A DNA stretch of 64,000 bases from Gammaproteobacteria bacterium (GTDB lineage: Bacteria > Pseudomonadota > Gammaproteobacteria > JAIEPX01): positions 62,001 through 126,000 of the forward strand of contig JAIEPX010000008.1 in the NCBI GenBank assembly GCA_019748175.1, given 5' to 3'. The notes under the pieces are model-generated. The model was not told the origin of the DNA. It saw only the letters and a program-made list of their open reading frames with translations, and searched no databases. Made by a program: the position numbers and the translations under genes. Positions 40,801-47,989 of the stretch are shown in pieces; within the stretch, counting starts at the first letter, position 1; the number at the start of each line of letters is the position of its first letter.

Positions 40801-41974
40801 TGGTTAAAGCTTGCATAAGATGATATCGTTTATCAGCATCTTTAACTTGGTAATTTGAGTTAATAAATGAAAACGTAATTTTTTTCTCTAAACTTTGACC
40901 TTCAACTGCATCTGATTTTTCAGCACTAAGAAACATTGCATTCAGAAGTGCATCGAGATTAGTATATGATGCATCAATATCTTGAGCCTTAAGTAGCTGA
41001 ACAGTGCTTTCTGATTTTTCATTCCGACCGATTGTAGAATAGCGATGTGCACCTTCTTGAGCTCCGTTTAATCGAACGAAGGCAAGTTCCATTATTAGCG
41101 CAGCTAAATTATCCCAATTTTCTTGTGGATCGTAATATCCTCGATGTAAGTGCATTCCCCCAATTTTAAAAACCTGGGCAGCAAGCGCGCGATCTTTAAA
41201 TGCCTCCAATGGTAATTTTTCAGCTTGATAACATTGAGCTGGCGTTTTTCCTGCTGTATTTATTTCCGAGAGAAGTTGAGTTACGGCCCGCTCTCCTTGA
41301 TGTTGATTTACGTGATTAATAATTGCTTCAATAAGTTTATTTTGTCTAAATAATGCGAGTAAATGTAGTACTGTATTACCCGCGATGGTTTTAATTAATA
41401 AACTATCCGCATCATAGAACGGTACCAGTTGCATTGCAAAATTAAGATTATAATTTTTTACAGCCATTAATAATGGTGTGTTGCAAACATTTTCAGCGGT
41501 GCTTTGTTGTGTTAATAACGGATGTAGATTCTTATTTTCACAGATTTTTTTAAATAAGGCGTCTATAAAAACAGGACAATCATGAATTCCACTATAAAGA
41601 TCGGAAGTACTGCCGAAATAAACGTTGTGGTTTTGTGGGAGGTCAGATGCAAGAGTTTCTTGGTAGCGAGAAATAGCCCATAAAAAAGCAGTATTTCTGA
41701 ACATAGGAGAACGAACTGTAAAATCTATTCGAGGATCATTCAATACCAAATTAATGAATTCTTTGCACCGTTCTGAATCATCTGCTCTCTCTGCAAGTAG
41801 AAACAGAGCAGTGGGTTCAGTCGCATCGCGACTTGAAAGGTCAGTAGAGTTAGGGGCAGGTATTTTAGGCCAAAGACTAATCAACAGCTCCCAGTTTATG
41901 TTACCACGATTCTTATTAAGTTCTTCTTTGAAACTCTGCTCTTCACTGCTTAATCTACGCACTTCTAACCCCAT
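37880..41974 (-). CDS. Ankyrin-flavin monooxygenase fusion with coiled coil and C-terminal membrane hairpin; candidate effector
   Basis: 1,364 residues. Residues about 45-260 contain degenerate ankyrin-like helices (NTPLLMAVKNYNLNFAMQL, GNTVLHLLALFRQNKLIEAI). A Rossmann start DYIIIGGGPIGLAHACAIK lies at about 512. The 'DG' motif LIIGADGTRSVTSN (about 635) and 'GD' motif LLVGDAALGLSYFKGLNAG (about 820) complete a group A flavin monooxygenase, resembling PHBH and eukaryotic MICAL. A domain at 280-480 is unrecognised. Residues about 1115-1260 are Gln/Asn/Glu-rich coiled coil, followed by two hydrophobic helices (about 1283-1350) and an acidic tail. MICAL oxidises actin Met residues; whether this protein has any such target is speculation. 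No signal peptide. Confidence 0.8.
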   Translation of the reverse strand: MGLEVRRLSSEEQSFKEELNKNRGNINWELLISLWPKIPAPNSTDLSSRDATEPTALFLLAERADDSERCKEFINLVLNDPRIDFTVRSPMFRNTAFLWAISRYQETLASDLPQNHNVYFGSTSDLYSGIHDCPVFIDALFKKICENKNLHPLLTQQSTAENVCNTPLLMAVKNYNLNFAMQLVPFYDADSLLIKTIAGNTVLHLLALFRQNKLIEAIINHVNQHQGERAVTQLLSEINTAGKTPAQCYQAEKLPLEAFKDRALAAQVFKIGGMHLHRGYYDPQENWDNLAALIMELAFVRLNGAQEGAHRYSTIGRNEKSESTVQLLKAQDIDASYTNLDALLNAMFLSAEKSDAVEGQSLEKKITFSFINSNYQVKDADKRYHLMQALTKVHGHKENTHILIYDFSTTNEPLIQRHPNAAFFVTCYINPCIGNNSTVVYSVTEDFALKILYNPSGDLTQTELDKYNSLPKIELTVLEEESYSSNDDLDEVSSVEADLPITTLTNASEEAENNTDYIIIGGGPIGLAHACAIKKLNPQLEVIVFERHEVYQRAHTLRMEHKHLTALINAADARSDEDLVKLEKRLIQDQHIRTTELENTLKAIAQKDGVKIIIEKINGESLNAQIARQTKGKSPRLIIGADGTRSVTSNTLFPKGNQVKHEFDFALQLRFEIEGDQKATAIPQHIFVQEMIRQCRIANENVGHFENGKTPVTLLTIITKEEFELLKHLTSRTPSKPFVSKDQVDDLEEIEFQYQALPDKLGAFINGYLNKERMACQKKGLTIDENSIRISVNETPATHAQAVYTTRQDDHAPVLLVGDAALGLSYFKGLNAGIEATAIFISQIAEAIKENDPKKIALTLAAYQEWFLNNFAPRKVHEVAEYSRKRIRRAQKAVESAQWIKNASFREHPEDNELALKGLFDSLRENTRDSIQKRKHSKMYPHRAYDPVKFGQFSTVPLRHTFKKVRKLFVDFIKPYHGEYQISQDFKLPLVGVAHAFVGPGKLIVGFFTLSPTRFADGLLTSIRSLLEIALTPFSFTIKPIFRTFLTFILPPVAIENSPSMKKLAELGLSKLEEDQPLETLEKVHHLLAIANDLHRKYRKGVGRHRETRINLRERAIYNELNTNAHLGEAAKQQLTQSLKEFFKIFISESSDQVLNELNEETSSLSQLSQSLNESKNNFSQNSVDQQKALNDLRNQHRELGNLITILSPLSSQYLEMKHFITKANELHSQISIIVDSENQNSESIKEAHNNLTLLLAEYNRVNQALHLNHSVKDSPAWKALNLILTGLGIALMALSVLTIAVSAGALTTGVFAPLGTIGLSAGAGLGVAGWTSFSIGFWSTKDDEYQPEELTSSVENDQVPTLH

Positions 41975-42121
41975 CTCTATTCAATAGTTATTAATATCGA
42001 ATAATTTACCATATTTAGATATGAAAGACAATGACGGGCAGAGCAAGAATATGAGTCCCAATCCCCAGTAATTACTTTTCAGTGCCATTATTTTTTAAGT
42101 GTAGGATCCCACCCAATCACG

Positions 42122-42580
42122 TTATACAGATAGTACTGTGTTATGTGCAGTAGAGGCTGGCCATTTAATAATCGCAGCTGTCATGCGAGAAACGCAGGTG
42201 AGTTTTCCGTCGTCATTCATTAATTCAACATGCCACACTTGAGATGTAGCGCCAATATACAACGGCCTTCCTATTGCGGTAATAATTCCTTCTTTTACAG
42301 GTCGAAGATGATTCGCATTAATTTCTTGACCTACTGCTCTAAATTTTTCTCGATCGATGAGTAAATTGGCGCCTAAACTTGCGACAGATTCTGCTAAAAC
42401 GACATTGGCGCCACCATGCACAATACGAGCAGGTTGAAAGGTTCTATCATTAGCTGGCATTGTGGCCTTTAAAAAATTATCACCGATTTCAGTAAAGCGT
42501 ATGTCAAGAAAGTCGGCTATTGTGCCTTTGTTTAAATCATTAAGTTGTTCTAGAGTAAAATCATATTTCCAAATAGCCAT
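42122..42580 (-). CDS. Hotdog-fold thioesterase (PaaI/YdiI-like)
   Basis: 152 residues. The core PARIVHGGANVVLAESVASLGANL matches the PaaI/MenI-type HGG(A) motif with Glu as general base on the following helix; strands with VGQEINANHLRPVKEG and HVELMNDDGKLTC complete the fold. It hydrolyses an aryl- or acyl-CoA; menaquinone (DHNA-CoA) thioesterase is one option but no men genes are nearby. It follows the dus gene by 11 bp on the same strand. Confidence 0.88.
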   Translation of the reverse strand: MAIWKYDFTLEQLNDLNKGTIADFLDIRFTEIGDNFLKATMPANDRTFQPARIVHGGANVVLAESVASLGANLLIDREKFRAVGQEINANHLRPVKEGIITAIGRPLYIGATSQVWHVELMNDDGKLTCVSRMTAAIIKWPASTAHNTVLSV

Positions 42581-42591
42581 TATTGCTCTCC

Positions 42592-43566
42592 TTATTGAAA
42601 ATGTTGGCGAACCAACGAAATAAATTCAGGTAAAGTTTTACAGCGAGTAGTTTGTAGTGTGAATTCATGATGTGCGTTGATGGCGTGACGTGCATAATAT
42701 TTTCCGATTTTTCGTGATTGTAACAGTGCCCGAAAATCAGAATCGAGTGAAGCTAATCGTTCGATATGATCAATTAACGTTTCTCCGATAATTGTTGCCG
42801 AAGGTTTTTGAAAGGGTTTTTGAGAGAATTCTGATTCTAATTGAGAGAATACCCAAGGTTGTCCCATGCTGGCACGCGCTATCATAACACCTGCACAACC
42901 TGTTGCTTCGAACATTTTTTTCAGAGACAAAAAATCTTTCACATCACCATTTCCAATCACAGGAATTTTTACCGCGGACACTAGTCGTTGAATTTGTGTA
43001 ATGTGACAAGTTTGATCATAATTTTCAGTCCAATGACGTCCGTGTACAACGAGCGCATCAGCGCCTTGTTGTTCGATTATTTCAGCGATGTGAAAATCAT
43101 CTTGATCATTTTCATTTCCCGCTACGCGTATTTTTACTGATACAGCGGCATTGGTATTTGTGCGTAAAGCCTCTATTAATCGTTTTAATTGATCTGTTTC
43201 TTGGAGTAATTTAGAACCCGCTCCTTTGCGACGAATTTTGTTGACAGGACAACCACAATTCAGCTCGATGATTTCAGGTGAAAGTAAGCTGACCTTTTGT
43301 GTGGCTTTGGCCAACGTATCAGGATCGCTCGCCGCTAATTGAAAACACAACGCTGATTCGCTGGGGTCACGTTCAAGATAACGTTTCGGTGTTTTTTTGG
43401 CCTGAACAAGGTGTGTTGCAGAGACCATTTCAGTGCTGCAATAAGCGGGTTGGCTGAATCGCCACGTTTGCACACGCATGGGGGCACATGTATATCCAGC
43501 AAGAGGGCCTTGTATTAGGTTGCTAGAAAATGTGTGAGAGCCTATTATGAGTGGTTTAATCATCAT
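42592..43566 (-). CDS. tRNA-dihydrouridine synthase (Dus family)
   Basis: 324-residue FMN TIM-barrel enzyme that reduces uridine to dihydrouridine in the tRNA D-loop. Motifs: QGPLAGYTCAPMR at the start, FQLAASDPDTL, the catalytic Cys in ELNCGCPVNKIRRKGAGS, VSVKIRVAG, LVVHGRHWTENYD, and PVIGNGDVKDFLS. The subgroup (B or C) is not settled from motifs alone. It is divergent from folA with a 33-bp gap, an unusually tight divergent promoter region. Confidence 0.93.
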   Translation of the reverse strand: MMIKPLIIGSHTFSSNLIQGPLAGYTCAPMRVQTWRFSQPAYCSTEMVSATHLVQAKKTPKRYLERDPSESALCFQLAASDPDTLAKATQKVSLLSPEIIELNCGCPVNKIRRKGAGSKLLQETDQLKRLIEALRTNTNAAVSVKIRVAGNENDQDDFHIAEIIEQQGADALVVHGRHWTENYDQTCHITQIQRLVSAVKIPVIGNGDVKDFLSLKKMFEATGCAGVMIARASMGQPWVFSQLESEFSQKPFQKPSATIIGETLIDHIERLASLDSDFRALLQSRKIGKYYARHAINAHHEFTLQTTRCKTLPEFISLVRQHFQ

Positions 43567-43599
43567 TCCGACTTATTCATTACCTGAAAAGGATGGTAC

Positions 43600-44088
43600 A
43601 TGAAAATCTCGTTAATTGCAGCAATGGCGCACCATCGAGTGATTGGTAAGAACAATCAACTGCCCTGGCATTTGCCCGCGGATTTGAAGCATTTTAAAGC
43701 GCTCACGACGGGCAAGGTGGTTGTCATGGGTCGCAAAACCTTCGAAGCGATAGGCAAGCCTCTCCCGAACCGGAAAAATATCGTGTTGACTCATGATAGG
43801 CATTGGAATAGGGAAGGTGTTATTGTTGTGCATAGCTGGGAACAAGCGGTTGCACTGAGTGGTTCAGAGGAAGAACTCATAGTGATTGGAGGCGCTCAGC
43901 TGTACGAACAAACGTTATCAAAGGCCTCTACATTCTATTTGACACTGATCGACTCCGACATTGAAGGCGATGCAGTCTTTCCCGAGTGGAATGCCAATGA
44001 ATGGCAAGAAGTGGAGCGTAATGAGCACCCCGCGGATGAAAAAAACAGCTATAATATGATATTTATTACCTTGAAGCGCATGAGTTAA
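43600..44088 (+). CDS. folA: Dihydrofolate reductase
   Basis: 162 residues, normal chromosomal DHFR. ISLIAAMAHHRVIGKNNQLPWHLPAD includes the Met20 loop and the substrate-binding Asp, VVMGRKTFEAIG is the NADPH motif, and LIVIGGAQLYEQ follows. It reduces dihydrofolate to tetrahydrofolate. It is the first gene of a probable folA-cbs-CGL-DUF155 run with short gaps (30, 10 and 2 bp). Confidence 0.97.
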   Translation: MKISLIAAMAHHRVIGKNNQLPWHLPADLKHFKALTTGKVVVMGRKTFEAIGKPLPNRKNIVLTHDRHWNREGVIVVHSWEQAVALSGSEEELIVIGGAQLYEQTLSKASTFYLTLIDSDIEGDAVFPEWNANEWQEVERNEHPADEKNSYNMIFITLKRMS

Positions 44089-44118
44089 GCTGGATTGTTG
44101 CTAAGGAAGGCATTTTAA

Positions 44119-45069
44119 ATGTTAATTGACAATATTTTACAAGCTGTTGGGAAAACGCCACTCGTTCGTTTAAATCGCATCGCTCAGGAATTAGATTGTG
44201 AATTATATGGGAAATGCGAATTTTTAAATCCAGGTGGTTCGGTCAAAGATCGAATTGGTTATTATATGATAGAGGCTGCGGAAAAAGCAGGTAAAATTCG
44301 CCCGGGTGACACGCTCATTGAACCCAGCTCGGGAAATACGGGAATAGGAATTGCATTAGCGGCTGTTGTTAAAGGATATAAAGTCATCATTACCATGCCT
44401 GAAAAAATGAGCCACGAAAAACAAGTGGTTTTGCAGGCACTGGGAGCGGAAATTGTGCGCACGCCCACCGAAGCTGCTTGGGATTCTCCAGAAAGTCACA
44501 TTTCAGTTGCAAAAAAATTAAATGCAGAAATTCCCCGTTCTTTTATTCTTGATCAATACAGTAATGAAGCCAACTTAGGTGCGCATTATCATTATACTGC
44601 TCAAGAAATTCTGGATGATGCGGGCGATAATTTGGCAATGGCGGTGATCGGAGTGGGAACCGGTGGAACCATCTCGGGCGTGGCAAAAAAATTAAAAGAA
44701 AAAAATCCAGAAATAAAAATTATTGGTGTGGATCCTTACGGATCTATTCTTGGTGGTGGAACTGAAGTGTATCCTTACAAAGTGGAGGGTATCGGTTACG
44801 ACTTTATTCCTGACGTACTCAATAATTCATTAGTCGATCACTATGTTAAAGTGAACGATAAAGATTCATTTCTCATGGCACGACGAATAATTCGAGAAGA
44901 AGGCTTACTGGTTGGGGGATCGAGTGGATCAGCGGTATGGGCAGCATTGCAAGCCGCAAAAGAGTTAAAAAAAGGCCACAAATGTGTTATTGTATTACCT
45001 GATTCTATACGAAATTATTTAACAAAATTTCCGGATGATGAATGGATGAAGGCTCAAGGATTTCTTTAG
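44119..45069 (+). CDS. cbs: Cystathionine beta-synthase-type PLP enzyme
   Basis: 316 residues, fold type II PLP enzyme of the CysK/CBS family. The PLP Lys is in [14 protein letters not shown], the phosphate site is SSGNTGIG and GTGGTISG, and [11 protein letters not shown] is near the end. The segment [15 protein letters not shown] is typical of cystathionine beta-synthases rather than plain O-acetylserine sulfhydrylases. There is no C-terminal CBS regulatory domain. With the following gamma-lyase it makes a reverse transsulfuration route, homocysteine plus serine to cystathionine to cysteine. Confidence 0.92.
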   Translation: MLIDNILQAVGKTPLVRLNRIAQELDCELYGKCEFLNPGGSVKDRIGYYMIEAAEKAGKIRPGDTLIEPSSGNTGIGIALAAVVKGYKVIITMPEKMSHEKQVVLQALGAEIVRTPTEAAWDSPESHISVAKKLNAEIPRSFILDQYSNEANLGAHYHYTAQEILDDAGDNLAMAVIGVGTGGTISGVAKKLKEKNPEIKIIGVDPYGSILGGGTEVYPYKVEGIGYDFIPDVLNNSLVDHYVKVNDKDSFLMARRIIREEGLLVGGSSGSAVWAALQAAKELKKGHKCVIVLPDSIRNYLTKFPDDEWMKAQGFL

Positions 45070-45079
45070 GAACTAAGAT

Positions 45080-46240
45080 ATGACAAAAAAAATGGATCTT
45101 GATACACGCGTAATTCATGGAGGTCAAGCACCTGATCATGAAACGGGCGCTGTGATGATGCCAATCGTCACTTCATCAACCTACGTGCAAGAAAGTCCTG
45201 GAAAACATAAAGGATTTGAATATTCACGAAGTCAAAATCCAACGCGTTTTGCTTACGAACGCGCTGTAGCAAATTGCGAATCGGGTGCTGCAGGTTTTGC
45301 GTTCGCATCAGGAATGGCTGCCATTTCAACAGTGCTCGAACTATTAAACAGTGGCGATCATGTTGTTGCGTGTAATGATCTTTATGGCGGAACTTATCGA
45401 TTATTTGCCAATGTTAGAAATCGCTCGAGTGGACTGGAATTTAGCTTTGTCGATATGTGCGATCTTGATGCAGTGCGAGCTGCGATTAATTCAAAAACAA
45501 AATTAATTTGGATTGAAACACCGACGAATCCCTTATTAAAGTTAACCGATTTGGCTGCTATTGCAAAATTAGCTAAGCAACATAATTGTATAACAGTAGT
45601 AGATAATACTTTCGCTACACCTATCTTGCAGCGTCCTTTAGAACACGGTTGTGATATTGTTCTACATTCGGCAAGCAAATACATTAACGGACATTCCGAT
45701 GTGATAGGTGGAATCGTAGTGATTGGAGATAACGCAGAATTAATCGATAAAATGCGATATTTACAAAATGCGATAGGAGCCATAGCCTCTCCGTTTGATA
45801 GCTACTTGGCGTTGCGTGGATTAAAAACCTTGTCACTACGTATGAAACGTCATTGCGAGAATGCAATAGAAATAGCGCGTTGGTTAGAAAAACACCCGGC
45901 GGTTGAGCGGGTCATCTATCCAGGGCTTGCTAGTCATCCACAACATGCACTTGCCACTCAACAAATGTCAGGTTATGGTGGTATGATATCCATCACGTTA
46001 AAAACAAATCTTGATGGGACAAAAAAGATGTTAGAGCGTTGCAAAATATTTGCATTAGCAGAAAGTCTAGGGGGTGTTGAAAGTTTGATTGAACATCCCG
46101 CGATTATGACGCATGCTTCTATTCCCGCTGCTCAACGACAAGAACTGGGAATATTCGATAATTTTATTCGGCTTTCAGTAGGGATTGAAGCTGTGGAAGA
46201 TTTGAAAGATGATTTAAATACGGCGTTAACAGGGATCTAA
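45080..46240 (+). CDS. Cystathionine gamma-lyase/synthase-family PLP enzyme
   Basis: 386 residues of the Cys/Met metabolism PLP family. DTRVIHGGQAPD at the N-terminus, the GFAFASGMAAIS phosphate site, WIETPTNPLLKLTD, and the PLP Lys in LHSASKYINGHSDVIGG are visible, then SLGGVESLIEHPAIMTH. Pairing with cbs 10 bp upstream favours gamma-lyase (cystathionine to cysteine), but gamma-synthase activity cannot be excluded from sequence. Confidence 0.92.
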   Translation: MTKKMDLDTRVIHGGQAPDHETGAVMMPIVTSSTYVQESPGKHKGFEYSRSQNPTRFAYERAVANCESGAAGFAFASGMAAISTVLELLNSGDHVVACNDLYGGTYRLFANVRNRSSGLEFSFVDMCDLDAVRAAINSKTKLIWIETPTNPLLKLTDLAAIAKLAKQHNCITVVDNTFATPILQRPLEHGCDIVLHSASKYINGHSDVIGGIVVIGDNAELIDKMRYLQNAIGAIASPFDSYLALRGLKTLSLRMKRHCENAIEIARWLEKHPAVERVIYPGLASHPQHALATQQMSGYGGMISITLKTNLDGTKKMLERCKIFALAESLGGVESLIEHPAIMTHASIPAAQRQELGIFDNFIRLSVGIEAVEDLKDDLNTALTGI

Positions 46241-46242
46241 TC

Positions 46243-47028
46243 ATGAAATGTGTATCAGTAGGTTTGGCTTTTAGTTTTGATATGGATGTTTTGTTCAAAC
46301 TATTAGAAAGTCATGGAGTAGTTACTAAATACAGTGATGTTATTCATCTGGTTTATTCGGCTAATCCAGCGGATGTTTTTTTCTTTCCCTATGGTGTGTT
46401 TGTGTGTTGGGGATTAGAAAAAGAAGGTGAAGACCTATTGCAATCTGTAGTAAAAAAAGCAGAGTACGAGGCATTAGGTGCATCATCTCGAGATAGTTTT
46501 GAGTATGAGTATGGAAAATATGCGAGCATTAAAGATGATTATATGATTCTTCCTGACAATGAAGTAGTGACTAAATTATCGTGCGCACACGCACTGGCTC
46601 AATCTATAAAATTAGCAGGCTTTGAAACCATTATTCAAAAAACAACACATACAACACGAGATATTTTGAAAACCTTATCTGCTGAAGGCAAAATTTCGAA
46701 ATCACGCAAAGAAATTCGTCATTTGATGGGGAAAATATTATTGGATCGAAATTCCATTAATTTACACTTAGAGTTGTTGTACACACCAAAATTTTTCTGG
46801 CGAAATTCTGATTTAGAACCACTCTACCAAATGACAACAACCTATGTTGACCTAACAGATCGGGTCGATAATCTGAATCATCGATTAGAAGTCATGCATG
46901 AGTTGTTCAATATGTTAGCTGAAGAGCTTAATTATCAGCATTCTGCCTCACTCGAGTGGATTATCATCTTTTTGATTACTTTTGAGGTAATAATTACCTT
47001 ATGTAGGGATTATTTCCATTGGTTTTAG
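46243..47028 (+). CDS. RMND1/Sif2-like (DUF155) family protein
   Basis: 261 residues, starting 2 bp after the preceding stop. The signature PYGVFVCWGLEKEGEDLLQ and the helical DRNSINLHLELLYTPKFFW to YVDLTDRVDNLNHRLEVMHELFNML are those of DUF155, whose mitochondrial members (RMND1, Rmd1) support translation and stress adaptation. The C-terminus has a single membrane helix (LEWIIIFLITFEVII). The bacterial role is unknown. The last 100 codons have been copied twice elsewhere in the window (47143-47444 and 54541-54604). Confidence 0.88.
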   Translation: MKCVSVGLAFSFDMDVLFKLLESHGVVTKYSDVIHLVYSANPADVFFFPYGVFVCWGLEKEGEDLLQSVVKKAEYEALGASSRDSFEYEYGKYASIKDDYMILPDNEVVTKLSCAHALAQSIKLAGFETIIQKTTHTTRDILKTLSAEGKISKSRKEIRHLMGKILLDRNSINLHLELLYTPKFFWRNSDLEPLYQMTTTYVDLTDRVDNLNHRLEVMHELFNMLAEELNYQHSASLEWIIIFLITFEVIITLCRDYFHWF

Positions 47029-47037
47029 CATGAAAAT

Positions 47038-47085
47038 GGGGCTTGGTCTAACATTGAACCAAGTTTCAATGTTAGACCAGGCCCC
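47038..47085. repeat. Long hairpin element C after the DUF155 gene
   Basis: Inverted repeat: TGGTCTAACATTGAA (47044-47058) pairs with 47065-47079 over a 6-nt loop, extended after one mismatch by GGGGC/GCCCC (47038-47042 with 47081-47085). The core GGTCTAACATTGAA is identical to that of element A at 15.95 kb. It lies 9 bp after the DUF155 stop and directly before the truncated DUF155 copy. No T-tract follows, so it is a repeat element rather than a normal terminator. Confidence 0.85.
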
Positions 47086-47142
47086 TTACGCATACACACT
47101 GCGAGTGCTAACAATTAAAGATACGACGACAAGATCGTATAT

Positions 47143-47444
47143 GATGGGGAAAATATTAATGGATCGAAATTCCATTAATTTACACTTAGAGTTGTTGTAC
47201 ACACCAAAATTTTCCTGGCGAAATTCTGATTTAAAGCCACTCTACCAGATGACAATAACCTATGTGGACCTGAAATAGGGTCGATAATCTGAATCATCGA
47301 TTAGAAGTCATGCATGAGTTGTTCAATATGTTAGCTGAGGAGCTCAATTATCAGCATTCTGCATCACTCGAGTGGATCATCATCTTTTTAATCAGTTTTG
47401 AGGTAATAATTGCTTTGGGAAGAGATTTTTTCCATTGTTTTTAG
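47143..47444 (+). pseudogene. Truncated, frameshifted duplicate of the DUF155 gene 3' end
   Basis: Near-identical to 46726-47028. It starts at the GATGGGGAAAATATT stretch and runs to the same terminal TAG, encoding the last 100 residues of DUF155. It lacks the 5' part. Near 47262-47278 it is two bases shorter than the parent, which shifts the frame and brings in an early TAG; after that point the original frame resumes (DNLNHRLEVMHELFNMLAEE and the membrane helix). It is a recent, non-functional partial duplication. Confidence 0.92.
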
Positions 47445-47989
47445 GGGCTCAACACTTTTTTTTGCAATATCCGAATTGGGGCTTGGCGCGTAGGGCGCAG
47501 TAAAGTTACCCGATGTGCAGAGTGCTAATTTACAACCCTATTCTTTTAGCGCCGTCCCCTTCTCATTATTGTGCCAGACCGGTATTTTCGGGTGAAAAAT
47601 TAACACTGACAGAAATTCTGATTATGACGGAATACATTGGAGAGGTATTCGGGCACAGCGACGATGATTAAAGGAAAAGCCTTCAGTTTAGAAAAAAAGA
47701 CACATGAATTTACTATATTGTCTGAAATACTGATATTTAGCTCGTCCTAGGCCCTTAGCACTCTAAGCCAGCTATTTTTTCTATCGCCTTTTCTAATATG
47801 GGCAGAAGCAAAATTATTCCAGACCTTTAACCGCTTTCAGTATTACCCGCACCCTAAAGCGAATGTAATCAAAGAACTTTTCATTTTAGGAAAAAGTACC
47901 CGGGTATTTTGTCCAGATATCCATGTAAAAATTTTTACGTATCATTCCTGTAACGATTGAAAATTATTTTTTACAGAGGGGTTAAAGCA
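47445..47989. other. Degenerate intergenic stretch at island left border
   Basis: 545 bp without an intact gene. It contains AATATCCGAATTGGGGCTTGG near 47466-47488, a phrase that recurs after the third DUF155 tail near 54632-54657, then a short transposase-like remnant (see 47549-47671) and AT-rich sequence. The F-box gene has its GAGGGG ribosome site at the right end. Confidence 0.5.
47549..47671 (+). pseudogene. Possible IS transposase N-terminal remnant
   Basis: A 40-codon open stretch ending in TAA encodes GEKLTLTEILIMTEYIGEVF followed by GHSDDD. This resembles the N-terminal 'LTDSEvItMEivGEFLGxDxDk' segment of a common bacterial IS transposase family (recalled pattern, not searched). 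No start codon, no downstream catalytic part and no terminal repeats are visible, so it is a decayed fragment if real. Confidence 0.35.

Noticed and set aside
47030..47278. 82-residue ORF just after the DUF155 gene
   Set aside because: It reads through hairpin element C and into the frameshifted DUF155 duplicate; it is a by-product of the pseudogene.
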